Source: Martinezella lusitana
GTDB taxonomy: Bacteria; Pseudomonadota; Alphaproteobacteria; Rhizobiales; Rhizobiaceae
Assembly: GCF_010668395.1 (NCBI RefSeq)
Contig: NZ_WUEY01000013.1
Span: 124,001 to 188,000 of the forward strand
Direction of reading: 5' to 3'
DNA length: 64,000 nt
In this document: piece after piece, positions 44,551 to 55,950 of the stretch
Layout: the number at the start of each line of letters is the position of its first letter
How positions within the stretch are numbered: the stretch's first letter is position 1
Notes under the pieces: model-generated
What the model was told of the DNA's origin: nothing
The model's database searches: none
What the model saw: the letters and a program-made list of their open reading frames with translations, nothing else
Made by a program: the position numbers and the translations under genes

Positions 44551-46065
44551 ATGAGGCAGCATATGAGTGACGGGTTACAGCCGCTGAATGTGAATCGGAA
44601 CGTCTTGCGCGAGCTCGTTTCAGGACTGAGCGACGGTATCGTCCTGCTCGATCCGGATGGCACGATCTCCTGGGCGAACAGCGCTGCGCTGCGGATGCAC
44701 CGGATTTCGACGATCGAAGAGCTGGGGGGCGATGCCGCCGGCTATCGGCAGGCTTTCACGCTTCGTTACCGCAACAACCATCTGCTCGCCGAAGGGGAGT
44801 ATCCCATCGAACGCCTGCTGAAGGGCGAGACCGTCGATGAGGTAACGGTCGAAATATCGCCCGCCGCCGATCTCGATCTCATCTGGGTTCATACCGTTCG
44901 CAGCCTCATCATCGCCGATGCCGGCGCCCGTCTGGACGTGCTTGCGCTCATCATTCGGGACGAGACGCCGCTATTTGAGGCCGAGGAGCGCTTCGAGCGG
45001 GCGTTCAACGCCAATCCTGCACCCGGTCTGATCTGCCGCCTCGACGACCTTCGCTTCATCCGGGTCAATCAGGGTTTCGTCGAGATGACGAACTATGCCA
45101 AGGAAGACGTGATCGGAAAGACCGTCGACGACATAGGGCTTTTCGCCAATTGCGATAGCGGCGAAGACGCGCTGGCAAAGCTCGCGGAAGGTCGGTTGAT
45201 CCGTCAGCGCGAGGCGCTGATTCCGCTTCCCGCCGGTGGCGACCGGCTCGTCATCATCGCCGGTGAGCCGATCGCCGTCGGCGAGGAGCCTTGTATGCTT
45301 TTTACCTTTGCCGATCTCGATGCGCGGCGAAAGGCACAGAATGCGCTCAGGCAAAGCGAGGAACGCTTCTCCAAGTCGTTCCGGCTGTCGCCGGCGCCAG
45401 CCGCCATTTCCCGTCTGGATGATTTCGTCTTTACCGAGGTCAATGACGCCTTTGTCGTACTTTCGGGCTACAGCCTTGAAGAAATTGTCGGAAAGACAGC
45501 CAGCGAATTGCGGCTGTGGGGCGATGTCGCCGCCCGGCGAGCGATGGAACGAAAGCTGATCGACAATACGCCGCTTCGCGATGAGGCCATGCGGATGAAG
45601 CAGAAGAACGGTGGGAACGCGGATTGCCTCGTCTCCGCCGAGCGCGTCGAAATCAATGATCAGCAGTGTGTCATATGGTCACTGCAGGATGTCACGGAGC
45701 GCATGCGCAGCGAGGCCGAGCTCGTCGAAGCGATCGAGAGCGTGATGGCCGATACCTCGTGGTTCAGTCGTTCCATCGTCGATCGGCTTGCGACCTTGCG
45801 GCAGGTATCCGACGGCAAGGTGCCGTCCGCCCAGCTTCTCGACCTCAGCGACCGCGAGAGGGAAATTCTTGCCTTGATCTGCCGTGGCCAAAGCGATGCC
45901 GAGATGAGTGAGACGCTGCATCTTTCCAGAAACACCATCCGTAATCATGTCGCGTCGCTCTATGCAAAGATCGGCGTGAACCGGCGTTCCGCTGCCGTGA
46001 TATGGGCTCGCGAGCGCGGCTTTACCGGCATGTCCGCCATACCGAAAGGCCGGAAACCGAAATAG
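44551..46065 (+). CDS. Multi-PAS protein with LuxR-type HTH
   Basis: A 504-aa regulator with three PAS domains (about 15-130, 148-262, 270-395; each has the NxGF/NDAF PAS core, such as RVNQGFVEMTNY and EVNDAFVVLSGYS) and a C-terminal LuxR/FixJ HTH (LSDREREILALICRGQSDAEMSETLHLSRNTIRNHVASLYAKIGV shortened in relatives). No receiver or kinase domain, so the PAS domains must sense ligand, redox state or light and act on the HTH directly. ATG 44551 or 44563. Targets are unknown; csbD/BON/DUF992 genes lie directly downstream. Confidence 0.85.
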   Translation: MRQHMSDGLQPLNVNRNVLRELVSGLSDGIVLLDPDGTISWANSAALRMHRISTIEELGGDAAGYRQAFTLRYRNNHLLAEGEYPIERLLKGETVDEVTVEISPAADLDLIWVHTVRSLIIADAGARLDVLALIIRDETPLFEAEERFERAFNANPAPGLICRLDDLRFIRVNQGFVEMTNYAKEDVIGKTVDDIGLFANCDSGEDALAKLAEGRLIRQREALIPLPAGGDRLVIIAGEPIAVGEEPCMLFTFADLDARRKAQNALRQSEERFSKSFRLSPAPAAISRLDDFVFTEVNDAFVVLSGYSLEEIVGKTASELRLWGDVAARRAMERKLIDNTPLRDEAMRMKQKNGGNADCLVSAERVEINDQQCVIWSLQDVTERMRSEAELVEAIESVMADTSWFSRSIVDRLATLRQVSDGKVPSAQLLDLSDREREILALICRGQSDAEMSETLHLSRNTIRNHVASLYAKIGVNRRSAAVIWARERGFTGMSAIPKGRKPK

Positions 46066-46257
46066 CGGCGGCACTCCTTGGATCGAACAGCCGCATGTAA
46101 CGGAAAATATATGCATCCAGCCTAAAAAAGGCTATTTTCTACCAGCACAAATAGTAGTTTCTGCTCTGCAAGCATCCGTATTGCCGCCCTACTTGATTGT
46201 TCATGGCTTCGGTCGAAGGCCGATGCCTCCTCTTTTGGAAACACAAGGAGATAAGAC

Positions 46258-46437
46258 ATGGACAAGAATCACGTCAAAGGTGCAGTCAAGGAAGCCAGCG
46301 GCTCGCTCAAGGAAGCCGCCGGAAAGTTGACGGGCAACGACAAGCTCAAGGTCGAGGGAGCTGCGGAAAAGGCCGAAGGCAAGATCCAGACGCAAATCGG
46401 CAAGGCCAAGGATGCCATCAAGAAGACGCTTAGCTGA
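46258..46437 (+). CDS. CsbD-family stress protein (59 aa)
   Basis: A 59-aa CsbD-like protein with the family pattern KGAVKEASGSLKEAAGKLTG, then NDKLKVEGAAEKAEGKI and a Lys-rich end. CsbD proteins are general-stress induced (sigma-B in Bacillus; common in alphaproteobacteria) and of unknown action. AAGGAG lies 7 bases before ATG 46258. The frame is too short for many gene callers but is clear-cut. It opens a group with BON and DUF992 proteins. Confidence 0.9.
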   Translation: MDKNHVKGAVKEASGSLKEAAGKLTGNDKLKVEGAAEKAEGKIQTQIGKAKDAIKKTLS

Positions 46438-46481
46438 CGCCATAAGGCGATATCTTTGCTCTTGTGATCTTCGAGGTTCCG

Positions 46482-46826
46482 ATGCTTTTCCTGGCCAAAC
46501 TTTCGTCGATGACGACATCACCGGATCGCTGCGCCACCTGTGCCGCGATCCGGTGCCTGATTGCCTACGCCGAAGGCCTCGAAGATTGCCGCATCGAGGT
46601 CGCCGTCGCGGACGGCGCCATCCTCCTGTCGGGGACCGCGCCGACCGACGACGCTCGGCAGCGCGCCATTGCCATTGCCGGCGAATATGCCGGAACCCGC
46701 GTCATCAGCAATATCGCTATACCGGACGATCATGGGCTGTCCCTCCATCCCGAGATCGACCTTTCGAGTTCCCCTGCGCCGACCGGAGTGACCGCGGCGC
46801 TCAAACCGCCGAAGGAGACGTCATGA
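46482..46826 (+). CDS. BON-domain protein
   Basis: A 114-aa protein containing one BON domain (about 30-90: CRIEVAVADGAILLSGTAP, then DARQRAIAIAGEYAGTRVISNIAI), a small lipid- or membrane-binding fold found in osmotic-stress proteins such as OsmY. No clear signal peptide; the N-terminus MLFLAKLSSMTT is short and hydrophobic. GAGG precedes ATG 46482; GTG 46464 is an alternative. Its TGA overlaps the ATG of the DUF992 gene (ATGA), so the two are translationally coupled. Confidence 0.82.
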   Translation: MLFLAKLSSMTTSPDRCATCAAIRCLIAYAEGLEDCRIEVAVADGAILLSGTAPTDDARQRAIAIAGEYAGTRVISNIAIPDDHGLSLHPEIDLSSSPAPTGVTAALKPPKETS

Positions 46827-47341
46827 AAAAGACCCTTATTGCGGCCGCGGCCATCGCCGTGGCTTTCGGTTCTGCGGCTTCCGCCGCCAGCACTCATCAG
46901 CATCCCAAGAAGCAGTCGGCGCAGGTTGCGTCCGAGCCGAAGCAGCGCCTTGGCACGCTTTCCTGCGAAGTTGCCGGCGGCGTCGGCATGATTATCGGCT
47001 CCAACAAGCAGGTCAGTTGCACTTTCAAGCAGCGAACCGGCAGGGTCGAGCGCTATACGGGTACGATCGGCAAGCTCGGGATCGACATCGGGGTCACCCG
47101 CAAGACCTATCTGAGCTGGGTCGTCGTCAATACCGCGCCCACCCGCGTCGGTGACGGTGCTCTGGCAGGAACCTATGTCGGCGCATCCGCAGGTGCTTCC
47201 GTCGGCCTCGGCCTCGGAGCCAACGCTCTCGTCGGCGGCAACTCCAGGAATTTCGCCCTGCAGCCGTTGAGCGCTGAAGCTGGAACCGGCCTGAATGTCG
47301 CAGCCGGTGTTTCACGCTTGCAATTGCGTCCTGCCAGCTGA
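46823..47341 (+). CDS. Exported DUF992 protein
   Basis: A 172-aa precursor with a signal peptide (MKKTLIAAAAIAVAFGSAASA) and a DUF992 domain (LGTLSCEVAGGVGMIIGSNK, VERYTGTIGKLGIDIGVTRK) in the periplasm. The two Cys of the SCEV and SCTF segments could form a disulfide. The C-terminal part is Gly/Ala-rich (GTYVGASAGASVGLGLGANAL). Function unknown. GAAGGAGAC lies just upstream. It is coupled to the BON gene by an ATGA overlap. Confidence 0.9.
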   Translation: MKKTLIAAAAIAVAFGSAASAASTHQHPKKQSAQVASEPKQRLGTLSCEVAGGVGMIIGSNKQVSCTFKQRTGRVERYTGTIGKLGIDIGVTRKTYLSWVVVNTAPTRVGDGALAGTYVGASAGASVGLGLGANALVGGNSRNFALQPLSAEAGTGLNVAAGVSRLQLRPAS

Positions 47342-47690
47342 CGCGTCGCTCGGCGACGGCGCCACTGCCCATAGGAACGCCGTTTGCCGCCACCGCGAAC
47401 TGGGTCTTTTCCGGCAATAGTGCAGCCGCACCGGAGACGGTGGGGGCTACGTAGTATTGTCTGCAAGACGATCGACATTTAGCTGATCGACGGCCCGGGA
47501 GCGGCTCAGCTCTTCACGGGTGGACATCCACACGACATGCTTGTTCTCCAAGCTGCGTCCTATGAGGCCCCTTCACCCTTCTCTGAGTGGGCGCCCCTCG
47601 TGTTCAGCGACTTCTCTCATTGATTGCATTAGAAGTATCGACTTCATTAATGAATGCATCTTAAGATGGTGGCTTCGGGAGAATACACCT
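47342..47690. other. 349-bp intergenic region before an acyltransferase gene, with a nested hairpin
   Basis: No gene seen. TGCATT (47625) and AATGCA (47653) bracket GAAGT-ATCG-ACTTC (47631-47645), giving two nested inverted repeats within 34 bp that end 33 bases before the acyltransferase ATG. This may be an operator or a 5'-UTR hairpin. Confidence 0.4.
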
Positions 47691-48725
47691 ATGGCCATCG
47701 ATATCGGAGCTGAAAAGCAGCCTCATATACCGGCGCTCGACGGTTGGCGTGGGCTCGCCGTCCTGTTGGTGCTGATTGGCCATTTCGGTGGGGACCAATA
47801 CCTCCCGCATCTCGGATCGGCCGGCGTCGATCTTTTCTTCGTTCTTTCCGGACGTCTTATGGCTGAGATCCTGTTTGTGCGGAAAATGCCTCTCGGGATA
47901 TTTTTCTTCCGTCGTTTCAGCCGCGTCTATCCGGCCCTGGTCGCCTTTGTCGTGATCAGTTCCGTCATTTTTCTGCCAACGCCGATGACGCCGGGCGCTT
48001 TGGGGGTGCTGTCCGCGCTCTCCTTCACGTTGAACTACGTCATTATCGAGGGCCGTGCCTTCATACCGATATTCGATCATATCTGGTCATTGTGTGTGGA
48101 GGAACACAGCTATCTGCTGCTCGGCTTGCTTGCGCTGGCGTTTCGCGGAGTCGACATGCGGTTCGCCGGACTTGTCATCCTGGCACTAGGTCTCGCGGCA
48201 TTGGTCAACGGCATTTTGCAGTATGACGTTTACGGGCAGAACCCCTTCATCGTCTTTTGGCCCACGCAGGTGGGCGCCGCACCGATATTGGTTTCGGCCG
48301 CATTCTTCCTGCTGGTCGGCCAGCATCGCAAGCGGTCGTCCATGGAGTGGCTGGTACCCCTGGCCTTTTCTCTGGGCTTGGCCGTGCGGCTATTCGCGGA
48401 CGCCGCCTGGTTGTTCTTTGGCGCGAAAACCCTGCTGCTGGCAGTTGCCGTTTGTGGGCTGGAGCGCGCTGTGCGCTTTTCCGCCGCCTTGTTCGAAGGC
48501 GCTGTCATCCAACGGGTGGGGCGGATGTCCTTTTCACTCTACCTGTGGCAACAGCCCTTTCAGGTTCTGGCCCAGCAGGGTTTGCTGCCGCGGCTCATCG
48601 CACTGGCTTTGGGGATCGGCTTCGCGTTGCTAAGTTTCCATTTGATCGAGCAACCGGCCCGCATGCGACTGAACGCATGGATGGATGAGGGAAAGCGGCA
48701 AGGCGCCGTGTTGAAAGCCGGTTAA
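47691..48725 (+). CDS. Acyltransferase 3 family membrane protein
   Basis: A 344-aa OafA/YrhL/NolL-type integral membrane acyltransferase that probably adds acetyl or similar groups to a surface glycan. It opens HIPALDGWRGLAVLLVLIGHF (the family RxxR/His region) and has SAGVDLFFVLSGRLM, then about ten membrane helices; HIWSLCVEEHSYLLL is the second family motif. GGGAG precedes ATG 47691. It ends at a perfect hairpin shared with katG. Substrate unknown. Confidence 0.88.
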   Translation: MAIDIGAEKQPHIPALDGWRGLAVLLVLIGHFGGDQYLPHLGSAGVDLFFVLSGRLMAEILFVRKMPLGIFFFRRFSRVYPALVAFVVISSVIFLPTPMTPGALGVLSALSFTLNYVIIEGRAFIPIFDHIWSLCVEEHSYLLLGLLALAFRGVDMRFAGLVILALGLAALVNGILQYDVYGQNPFIVFWPTQVGAAPILVSAAFFLLVGQHRKRSSMEWLVPLAFSLGLAVRLFADAAWLFFGAKTLLLAVAVCGLERAVRFSAALFEGAVIQRVGRMSFSLYLWQQPFQVLAQQGLLPRLIALALGIGFALLSFHLIEQPARMRLNAWMDEGKRQGAVLKAG

Positions 48726-48727
48726 AA

Positions 48728-48755
48728 CGGACGCGACCTGGATTGGTCGCGTCCG
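48728..48755. terminator. Bidirectional terminator between acyltransferase and katG
   Basis: CGGACGCGACC-TGGATT-GGTCGCGTCCG, 11 perfect pairs. On the minus strand the stem is followed directly by TTTTAAC, making a good katG terminator; on the plus strand ATGTCTTTT follows, so it may also stop the acyltransferase transcript. Confidence 0.85.
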
Positions 48756-48768
48756 ATGTCTTTTAATT

Positions 48769-51309
<2,541 letters not shown>

Positions 51310-52329
51310 ATGACGAACCTTACCCTCAAACAGTTGCGCTATTTCGAAGCATTGGCGCGGCACGGCCACTTCGGTCGTGCCGCCGATGTATGCGCTATCT
51401 CGCAGCCGGCGCTATCGATGCAAATCAAGGAACTGGAGGAGCAGCTGGGCACGGAGCTCTTCGAAAGAAGCGCACGCCAGGTCCGCCTGACGAATTTCGG
51501 AGAGGCGTTCGCGATCCGCGTCCGCGATATCCTCCGCTCTGTTGACGAGCTCGGCGACCTCGCACGCGCATCCCACAATCAACCTGTTGGCCGGTTGCGG
51601 ATCGGTGTCATTCCCACGGTCGCGCCCTACCTGCTGCCGGGCATCATCGGCAATCTGACCCGCATATATGACGGGCTGGATATCCATGTGCGCGAAACCT
51701 TGACGTCGAAACTGGTCGAAGAACTGGAGGAAGGGCGCCTGGATACGGCTATCGTCGCCCTGCCCATCTCGGAATCGTCCTTGACGGAAGTGCCGTTGTT
51801 TGCCGAAAACTTCGTGCTGGTAAGGCCGAGCGAGGATGAAGGCAAGCCGGTCCCCAACCGGGAGGCGCTTCGCGAAATGCGATTGCTGCTGTTGGAGGAG
51901 GGGCATTGCTTCCGCGATCAGGCGCTTTCTTTCTGCAATATACAGTCGGCGCTTCCGCGCGAGCTGATGGACGGCAGCTCGCTGTCGACGCTGGTACAGA
52001 TGGTCAGCGCCGGCATTGGTGTCACCTTGATACCGGAGATGGCTGTGGCGGTGGAAACCCGTTCCGCCTCGGTGTCGACGGTACGCTTCCAAAGCCCGCA
52101 GCCTTCGCGGACGATTGGCATGATCTGGCGCAAGACGAGCCCGCTGGCCAAACAGCTGCAGCAGATTTCCGAAGTTGTGCGGGAGGCCGCCGACGCGATG
52201 CGCGAACAGCATGATTCGATCTGGCGCACGCAAGATCTGGAGTTCAATGCCCGGCTGCTGCGGCCCATAAGCGGTCGCACTGGCAGCAGTGTTTCGTTTG
52301 GCGCGGGCGATGATCCTGCCTTGGGCTGA
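51310..52329 (+). CDS. oxyR: OxyR-type LysR regulator
   Basis: A 339-aa LysR regulator. The N-terminal HTH starts LTLKQLRYFEALARHGHFGRAA. The redox pair is kept: Cys200 (LLLEEGHCFRDQ) and Cys209 (ALSFCNIQ), matching the OxyR Cys199/Cys208 peroxide switch. Long C-terminal tail of about 30 residues beyond the usual end. It is divergent from katG. Oxidised OxyR activates peroxide-defence genes; katG and possibly ohr are likely targets. Confidence 0.95.
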   Translation: MTNLTLKQLRYFEALARHGHFGRAADVCAISQPALSMQIKELEEQLGTELFERSARQVRLTNFGEAFAIRVRDILRSVDELGDLARASHNQPVGRLRIGVIPTVAPYLLPGIIGNLTRIYDGLDIHVRETLTSKLVEELEEGRLDTAIVALPISESSLTEVPLFAENFVLVRPSEDEGKPVPNREALREMRLLLLEEGHCFRDQALSFCNIQSALPRELMDGSSLSTLVQMVSAGIGVTLIPEMAVAVETRSASVSTVRFQSPQPSRTIGMIWRKTSPLAKQLQQISEVVREAADAMREQHDSIWRTQDLEFNARLLRPISGRTGSSVSFGAGDDPALG

Positions 52330-52388
52330 TTGTCACCGGCCGTTCATATTAACGCTGTCCGAAATTTTTCCACAGGCGCGAATAATTC

Positions 52389-52424
52389 AAACGATTGAAA
52401 CTATTTTAATCGTTTAAATAGTTT
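52389..52424. promoter_or_regulatory. 36-bp AT-rich pair of interleaved palindromes
   Basis: AAACGATT (52389) with AATCGTTT (52408), and AAACTATTT (52398) with AAATAGTTT (52416), form two perfect inverted repeats offset by nine bases. As RNA only one can fold at a time; as DNA they are four half-sites. The block lies 66 bp upstream of a 58-aa gene and 60 bp after oxyR. Confidence 0.6.
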
Positions 52425-52489
52425 AACGCCTTGATTTACAAAGAAACTCTTCCATGTCATGCCATTGATGCATGACAATGGAGGTCGTG

Positions 52490-52666
52490 ATGCGAGAGTT
52501 TGAAAACGTAAGAGATGAAATTCCTACGTATGTGATTGATCGCCTGGAAAATGAATGGCGCGTGATGCAGGATCAGGGCTCCGAGCCGAAGATCGGGTTG
52601 CGGACAGATACTCCTGCAAATGATAGGCCCGCAGCATCCGACAGCCTTGGCCCGCTCGAAAAGTAA
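52490..52666 (+). CDS. Small hypothetical protein (58 aa)
   Basis: A 58-aa frame starting at ATG 52490 with GGAGG five bases upstream. It reads MREFENVRDEIPTYVIDRLENEWRVMQDQ at its start, an acidic and aromatic helix-like segment, and ends in a polar disordered tail. No family recognised. The strong ribosome site and the palindromic block upstream support it as a real, regulated gene. Confidence 0.6.
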   Translation: MREFENVRDEIPTYVIDRLENEWRVMQDQGSEPKIGLRTDTPANDRPAASDSLGPLEK

Positions 52667-52769
52667 TCACTTTGGCAAACCGGATCGCACCGCCCTCTGA
52701 GGCTGTCACGCCTGGGCAATGATGATCACCGGCATTCCTCCCGTTTCCGTCAGCACCGAAGAACGGATC

Positions 52770-52793
52770 AGCCCCTGCCTTTAGCCAGGGGCT
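52770..52793 (+). terminator. Hairpin downstream of the 58-aa gene
   Basis: AGCCCCTG pairs with CAGGGGCT across an 8-nt loop in the 285-bp gap before the M20 gene. No T run. It may stop the small-gene transcript; support is modest. Nothing else is seen in the gap. Confidence 0.4.
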
Positions 52794-52951
52794 GTCGCTT
52801 GTCGTGCGGGCTGGCCGTGCATAAGCTCAGCCAGAGCAATTCCAGGAAATGTGGATGGCGGTTTTCCGTCCGGAATTGCATAAGAATAAAAGGAAAGAGC
52901 GTTTTCGCGATTCGAAGAAAAGCGGAAAGGCTCTATTGGCTCCGACATTCA

Positions 52952-54133
52952 TCAGGCGTCGAGATAGCGCTCGGTCAGCCGCGCCCACATGGCGGCACCG
53001 ACGGTCAGGCTTTCGTCGGCGAAATCATATCTGGCGCTGTGCAGGACCGCAGAATCGACGCCGTTACCGAGGCGCAGGAAGCTGCCGGGCTTGTGTTCCA
53101 GAAAATAGGAGAAGTCCTCGCTGCCTGGAATGAGATTGCATATGCCGACCTTGTCGGCGCCAACGAGTTCTTCTGCCACGATGCGTGCGAATTCGGTTTC
53201 CTTGTCCGAATTGACGACGACCGGATAGCCGTGGATGTAGTCGATCTCGACACTGGCGCCATAGCCTTCCGCGACGGATTGCGCCAGCTTGCGGATTCTT
53301 GCCTCGAGGAATTCCCGTATCTTCGGATCGAAGGAGCGCACGCTCAGGGCCATCTTCGCGCTCTCGGGGATCACGTTCGATGCTTCGCCGGCGTGGATGG
53401 TGCCGACCGTCACGACGGCCGTTTGCGTGGGGTCGATACTGCGGGCAACCACCGTCTGCAGGCTGACCACGAGATTGCAGGCGACGACGATGGGATCGAT
53501 GGTCAGATGTGGCCGCGAGGCATGTCCGCCCTTGCCGGTTATGGTGATTTCAACGGTATCGGCCGCCGCCATCAGCGGCCCTGAGCGCACCAGCCAGGTG
53601 CCTTCCGGCGCGCCTGGATGGTTGTGCAGCCCGAAAATCGCGTCGAAGGGGAAGCGCTCGAATAGGCCATCCTTGATCATCGCCTGCGCACCGCTGACGA
53701 CGCCCGCCTCTTCGGCCGGCTGGAAGATCAGGTTCACTGTGCCGTTGAAGCGGCGCGTGCGGGCAAGATATTCGGCGGCCCCGAGCAACATGGTCGTGTG
53801 GCCGTCGTGACCGCAGGCATGCATCTTGCCGGGCACCTTGCTGGCATAGGGACGGCCGGTCTGCTCGACGATCGGCAGGGCGTCCATGTCGGCGCGGATC
53901 GCGATGCTCTTCTTGCCGGCCCCGACCGTCAGTCGGGCGACGACGCCGTGGCCGCCGACATTGCGGGTAACTTCATAGCCCCAGGCTTCCAGCTTCTCGG
54001 CGACGAAACGCGCGGTTTCCGCCTCCTCGAAGGAAAGTTCGGGATTGGCGTGCAGGTGCTGGCGGATGCCGGTCAGTTCCGCCTTCATCGGCTCGAAGTC
54101 CGACAGGCGGGCGAAATCGTTGTCGAGGGTCAT
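52952..54133 (-). CDS. M20 family amidohydrolase (HipO/IAA-amino acid hydrolase type)
   Basis: A 393-aa zinc metallopeptidase-like amidohydrolase that removes acyl groups from amino acids. Metal motifs MHACGHDGHT, FQPAEE and SGPLMAAADTVE, followed by the dimerisation domain and GSEDFSYF. Closest known roles are N-acyl amino acid (hippurate, indole-acetyl-amino acid) hydrolysis. It is 75 bp downstream of the ABC transporter genes on the same strand, so it probably works on a substrate that transporter brings in. Confidence 0.93.
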   Translation of the reverse strand: MTLDNDFARLSDFEPMKAELTGIRQHLHANPELSFEEAETARFVAEKLEAWGYEVTRNVGGHGVVARLTVGAGKKSIAIRADMDALPIVEQTGRPYASKVPGKMHACGHDGHTTMLLGAAEYLARTRRFNGTVNLIFQPAEEAGVVSGAQAMIKDGLFERFPFDAIFGLHNHPGAPEGTWLVRSGPLMAAADTVEITITGKGGHASRPHLTIDPIVVACNLVVSLQTVVARSIDPTQTAVVTVGTIHAGEASNVIPESAKMALSVRSFDPKIREFLEARIRKLAQSVAEGYGASVEIDYIHGYPVVVNSDKETEFARIVAEELVGADKVGICNLIPGSEDFSYFLEHKPGSFLRLGNGVDSAVLHSARYDFADESLTVGAAMWARLTERYLDA

Positions 54134-54208
54134 GACTGTTCCAATGGTTCGCTTGAGCCGCCATCCGCCATAAAGCGTGCAGGCCTCACTGATGATGGGG
54201 CTGCCGCG

Positions 54209-55000
54209 CTAGATGAAGCGCGACAGGAAGCTTCTGGTGCGGGGGTGCTGCGGATTGCCGATCACATCCTCCGGCTTGCCCTGCTCGACGATCTTGCCGC
54301 CGTCCATGAAGACGACACGGTCGGCCGCCTCGCGGGCAAAGCCGATCTCGTGGGTGACGACGATCATCGTCAGGCCCTGGCTGGCGAGGTCGCGCATGGT
54401 GGCGAGCACTTCGCCGACCAGCTCGGGGTCGAGCGCCGAGGTCGGCTCGTCGAACAGCATCAGCTTCGGCTTGATCGCCAGTGCTCTGGCAATCGCCACA
54501 CGCTGCTGTTGGCCGCCGGAGAGCTGCCGCGGATAGTTGTCGGCCTTGGCCGAAAGCCCGACGCGGTCGAGCAGTGCACGCGCATTTTCCGTCGCCTGCC
54601 TCCTGCTTTCGCCATGGATGCCGATCGGCGCCTCGATGACGTTCTGCAGCGCCGTCATATGCGGATAGAGATTGAACTGCTGGAAGACCATGCCGATCTT
54701 GCGCCGCTGCAGCGCGATCGCATGATTGGACAGTTTCACCAGTCGGCCCTTGTTCAGCCGGTAGCCGATCTGCTCTCCATCCACCTCGATCGATCCGCGG
54801 TTGATCGATTCCAGATGATTGATGCAGCGCAGGAAGGTCGATTTGCCGGAACCGGATGGCCCGAGGATGACGACGACTTCGCCCGGCGCCACATCGAGGT
54901 CGATGCCCTTCAGCACTTCGAGATTTTCGAAGGATTTGTGGACATTGCGCGCATGCACCAATGGCGGCATGTTGGCGTTGGTTTTCAGTGGGGCGTTCAT
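54209..55000 (-). CDS. Polar amino acid ABC transporter, ATPase
   Basis: A 263-aa GlnQ/HisP-type ATPase energising amino-acid uptake. It has Walker [10 protein letters not shown], signature LSGGQQQR, Walker [13 protein letters not shown] and the switch His in VVTHEIGFA. It overlaps the permease gene by 4 bp. It belongs to the SBP-permease-ATPase-M20 operon. Confidence 0.95.
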   Translation of the reverse strand: MNAPLKTNANMPPLVHARNVHKSFENLEVLKGIDLDVAPGEVVVILGPSGSGKSTFLRCINHLESINRGSIEVDGEQIGYRLNKGRLVKLSNHAIALQRRKIGMVFQQFNLYPHMTALQNVIEAPIGIHGESRRQATENARALLDRVGLSAKADNYPRQLSGGQQQRVAIARALAIKPKLMLFDEPTSALDPELVGEVLATMRDLASQGLTMIVVTHEIGFAREAADRVVFMDGGKIVEQGKPEDVIGNPQHPRTRSFLSRFI

Positions 55001-55950
55001 TGGCCCGCCTCCTGTGCCGGCACGAGCGCCGGCGTAGTGTCCTTTGCGGCCTTCGTCGTGCCGGAACGGCGGTCGGCGCGGCTATAGTGGCGCTCGATGT
55101 AGCTCTGGCCGATATTCAGCACCGACGTAATCAGCAAATACCAGATGACGGCCACGAGCAGCATCGGGATGACTTCGAAGGTGCGGTTGTAGATCGACTG
55201 CACGGAGTAGAGCAGGTCGGCCATGGCGATGACGCTGACGAGCGAGGTCGCCTTGATCATGCTGATGAGCTGGTTGCCCGTCGGCGGCACGATGGAGCGC
55301 ATGGCCTGCGGAATGATGACGCGGCGCAGCGCGCGAATGCGCGTCATGCCGAAGGCTTCCGCCGTTTCGAACTGACCCTTGTCGACCGAGAGCAGGCCGC
55401 CGCGAATGATCTCGGCCATGTAGGCGGCTTCGTTGAGCGCCAGGCCCGCGATCGCAGCCGTCATCGGGCTGATGACCGAATTCGTGTCCCAGCTGACGAA
55501 GGTCGGCCCGAAGGGAATACCGATCGACAGCGTCGGGAAGAGCGTCGAGAGATTGTACCAGAAGATCAGCTGCACGAGCAGCGGCGTGCCACGGAAGAAC
55601 CAGATGTAGAGCGAGGCAAGGGTGCTTGCCAGCGTATCCTTCGACAGACGGGCGACCGCCAAAAGCAGGCCGAGCACGATGCCGAAGGCCATGGCGACGA
55701 CCGTCAGGCCAAGCGAGACATAGAGGCCGTCGATAACGACGGGATCGAAGAAATACTGGGCGACGACATGCCAGCCGAAGTTCTCATTGTGAGCGACCGA
55801 CCAGGCGAAATAGGCTGCGATCAACAGCGTTACGGCCCAGGCCGCGACACGGCCTGCCGGGAATGGCGTATGGGCATTCGCCACATCGCGCTGTGCGGCG
55901 TTTGCACCGCCGCCTGGCGGCGGTGCATTCTCCTTGTTCGCGTCCGTCAT
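54997..55950 (-). CDS. Polar amino acid ABC transporter, permease
   Basis: A 317-aa HisM/GlnP-type permease. A cytoplasmic N-terminal extension of about 30 residues is followed by a membrane helix ([16 protein letters not shown]) and then the usual core with the EAA loop ([21 protein letters not shown]) preceding the last helices. A single fused permease suffices in this family by homodimer. It overlaps the SBP gene and the ATPase gene by 4 bp each. Confidence 0.94.
   Translation of the reverse strand: MTDANKENAPPPGGGANAAQRDVANAHTPFPAGRVAAWAVTLLIAAYFAWSVAHNENFGWHVVAQYFFDPVVIDGLYVSLGLTVVAMAFGIVLGLLLAVARLSKDTLASTLASLYIWFFRGTPLLVQLIFWYNLSTLFPTLSIGIPFGPTFVSWDTNSVISPMTAAIAGLALNEAAYMAEIIRGGLLSVDKGQFETAEAFGMTRIRALRRVIIPQAMRSIVPPTGNQLISMIKATSLVSVIAMADLLYSVQSIYNRTFEVIPMLLVAVIWYLLITSVLNIGQSYIERHYSRADRRSGTTKAAKDTTPALVPAQEAGQ

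Noticed and set aside
52413-52427. Possible second CtrA box near the interleaved palindromes
   Set aside because: The TTAA and TTAAC halves are five bases apart, not seven, and are explained by the palindrome itself.
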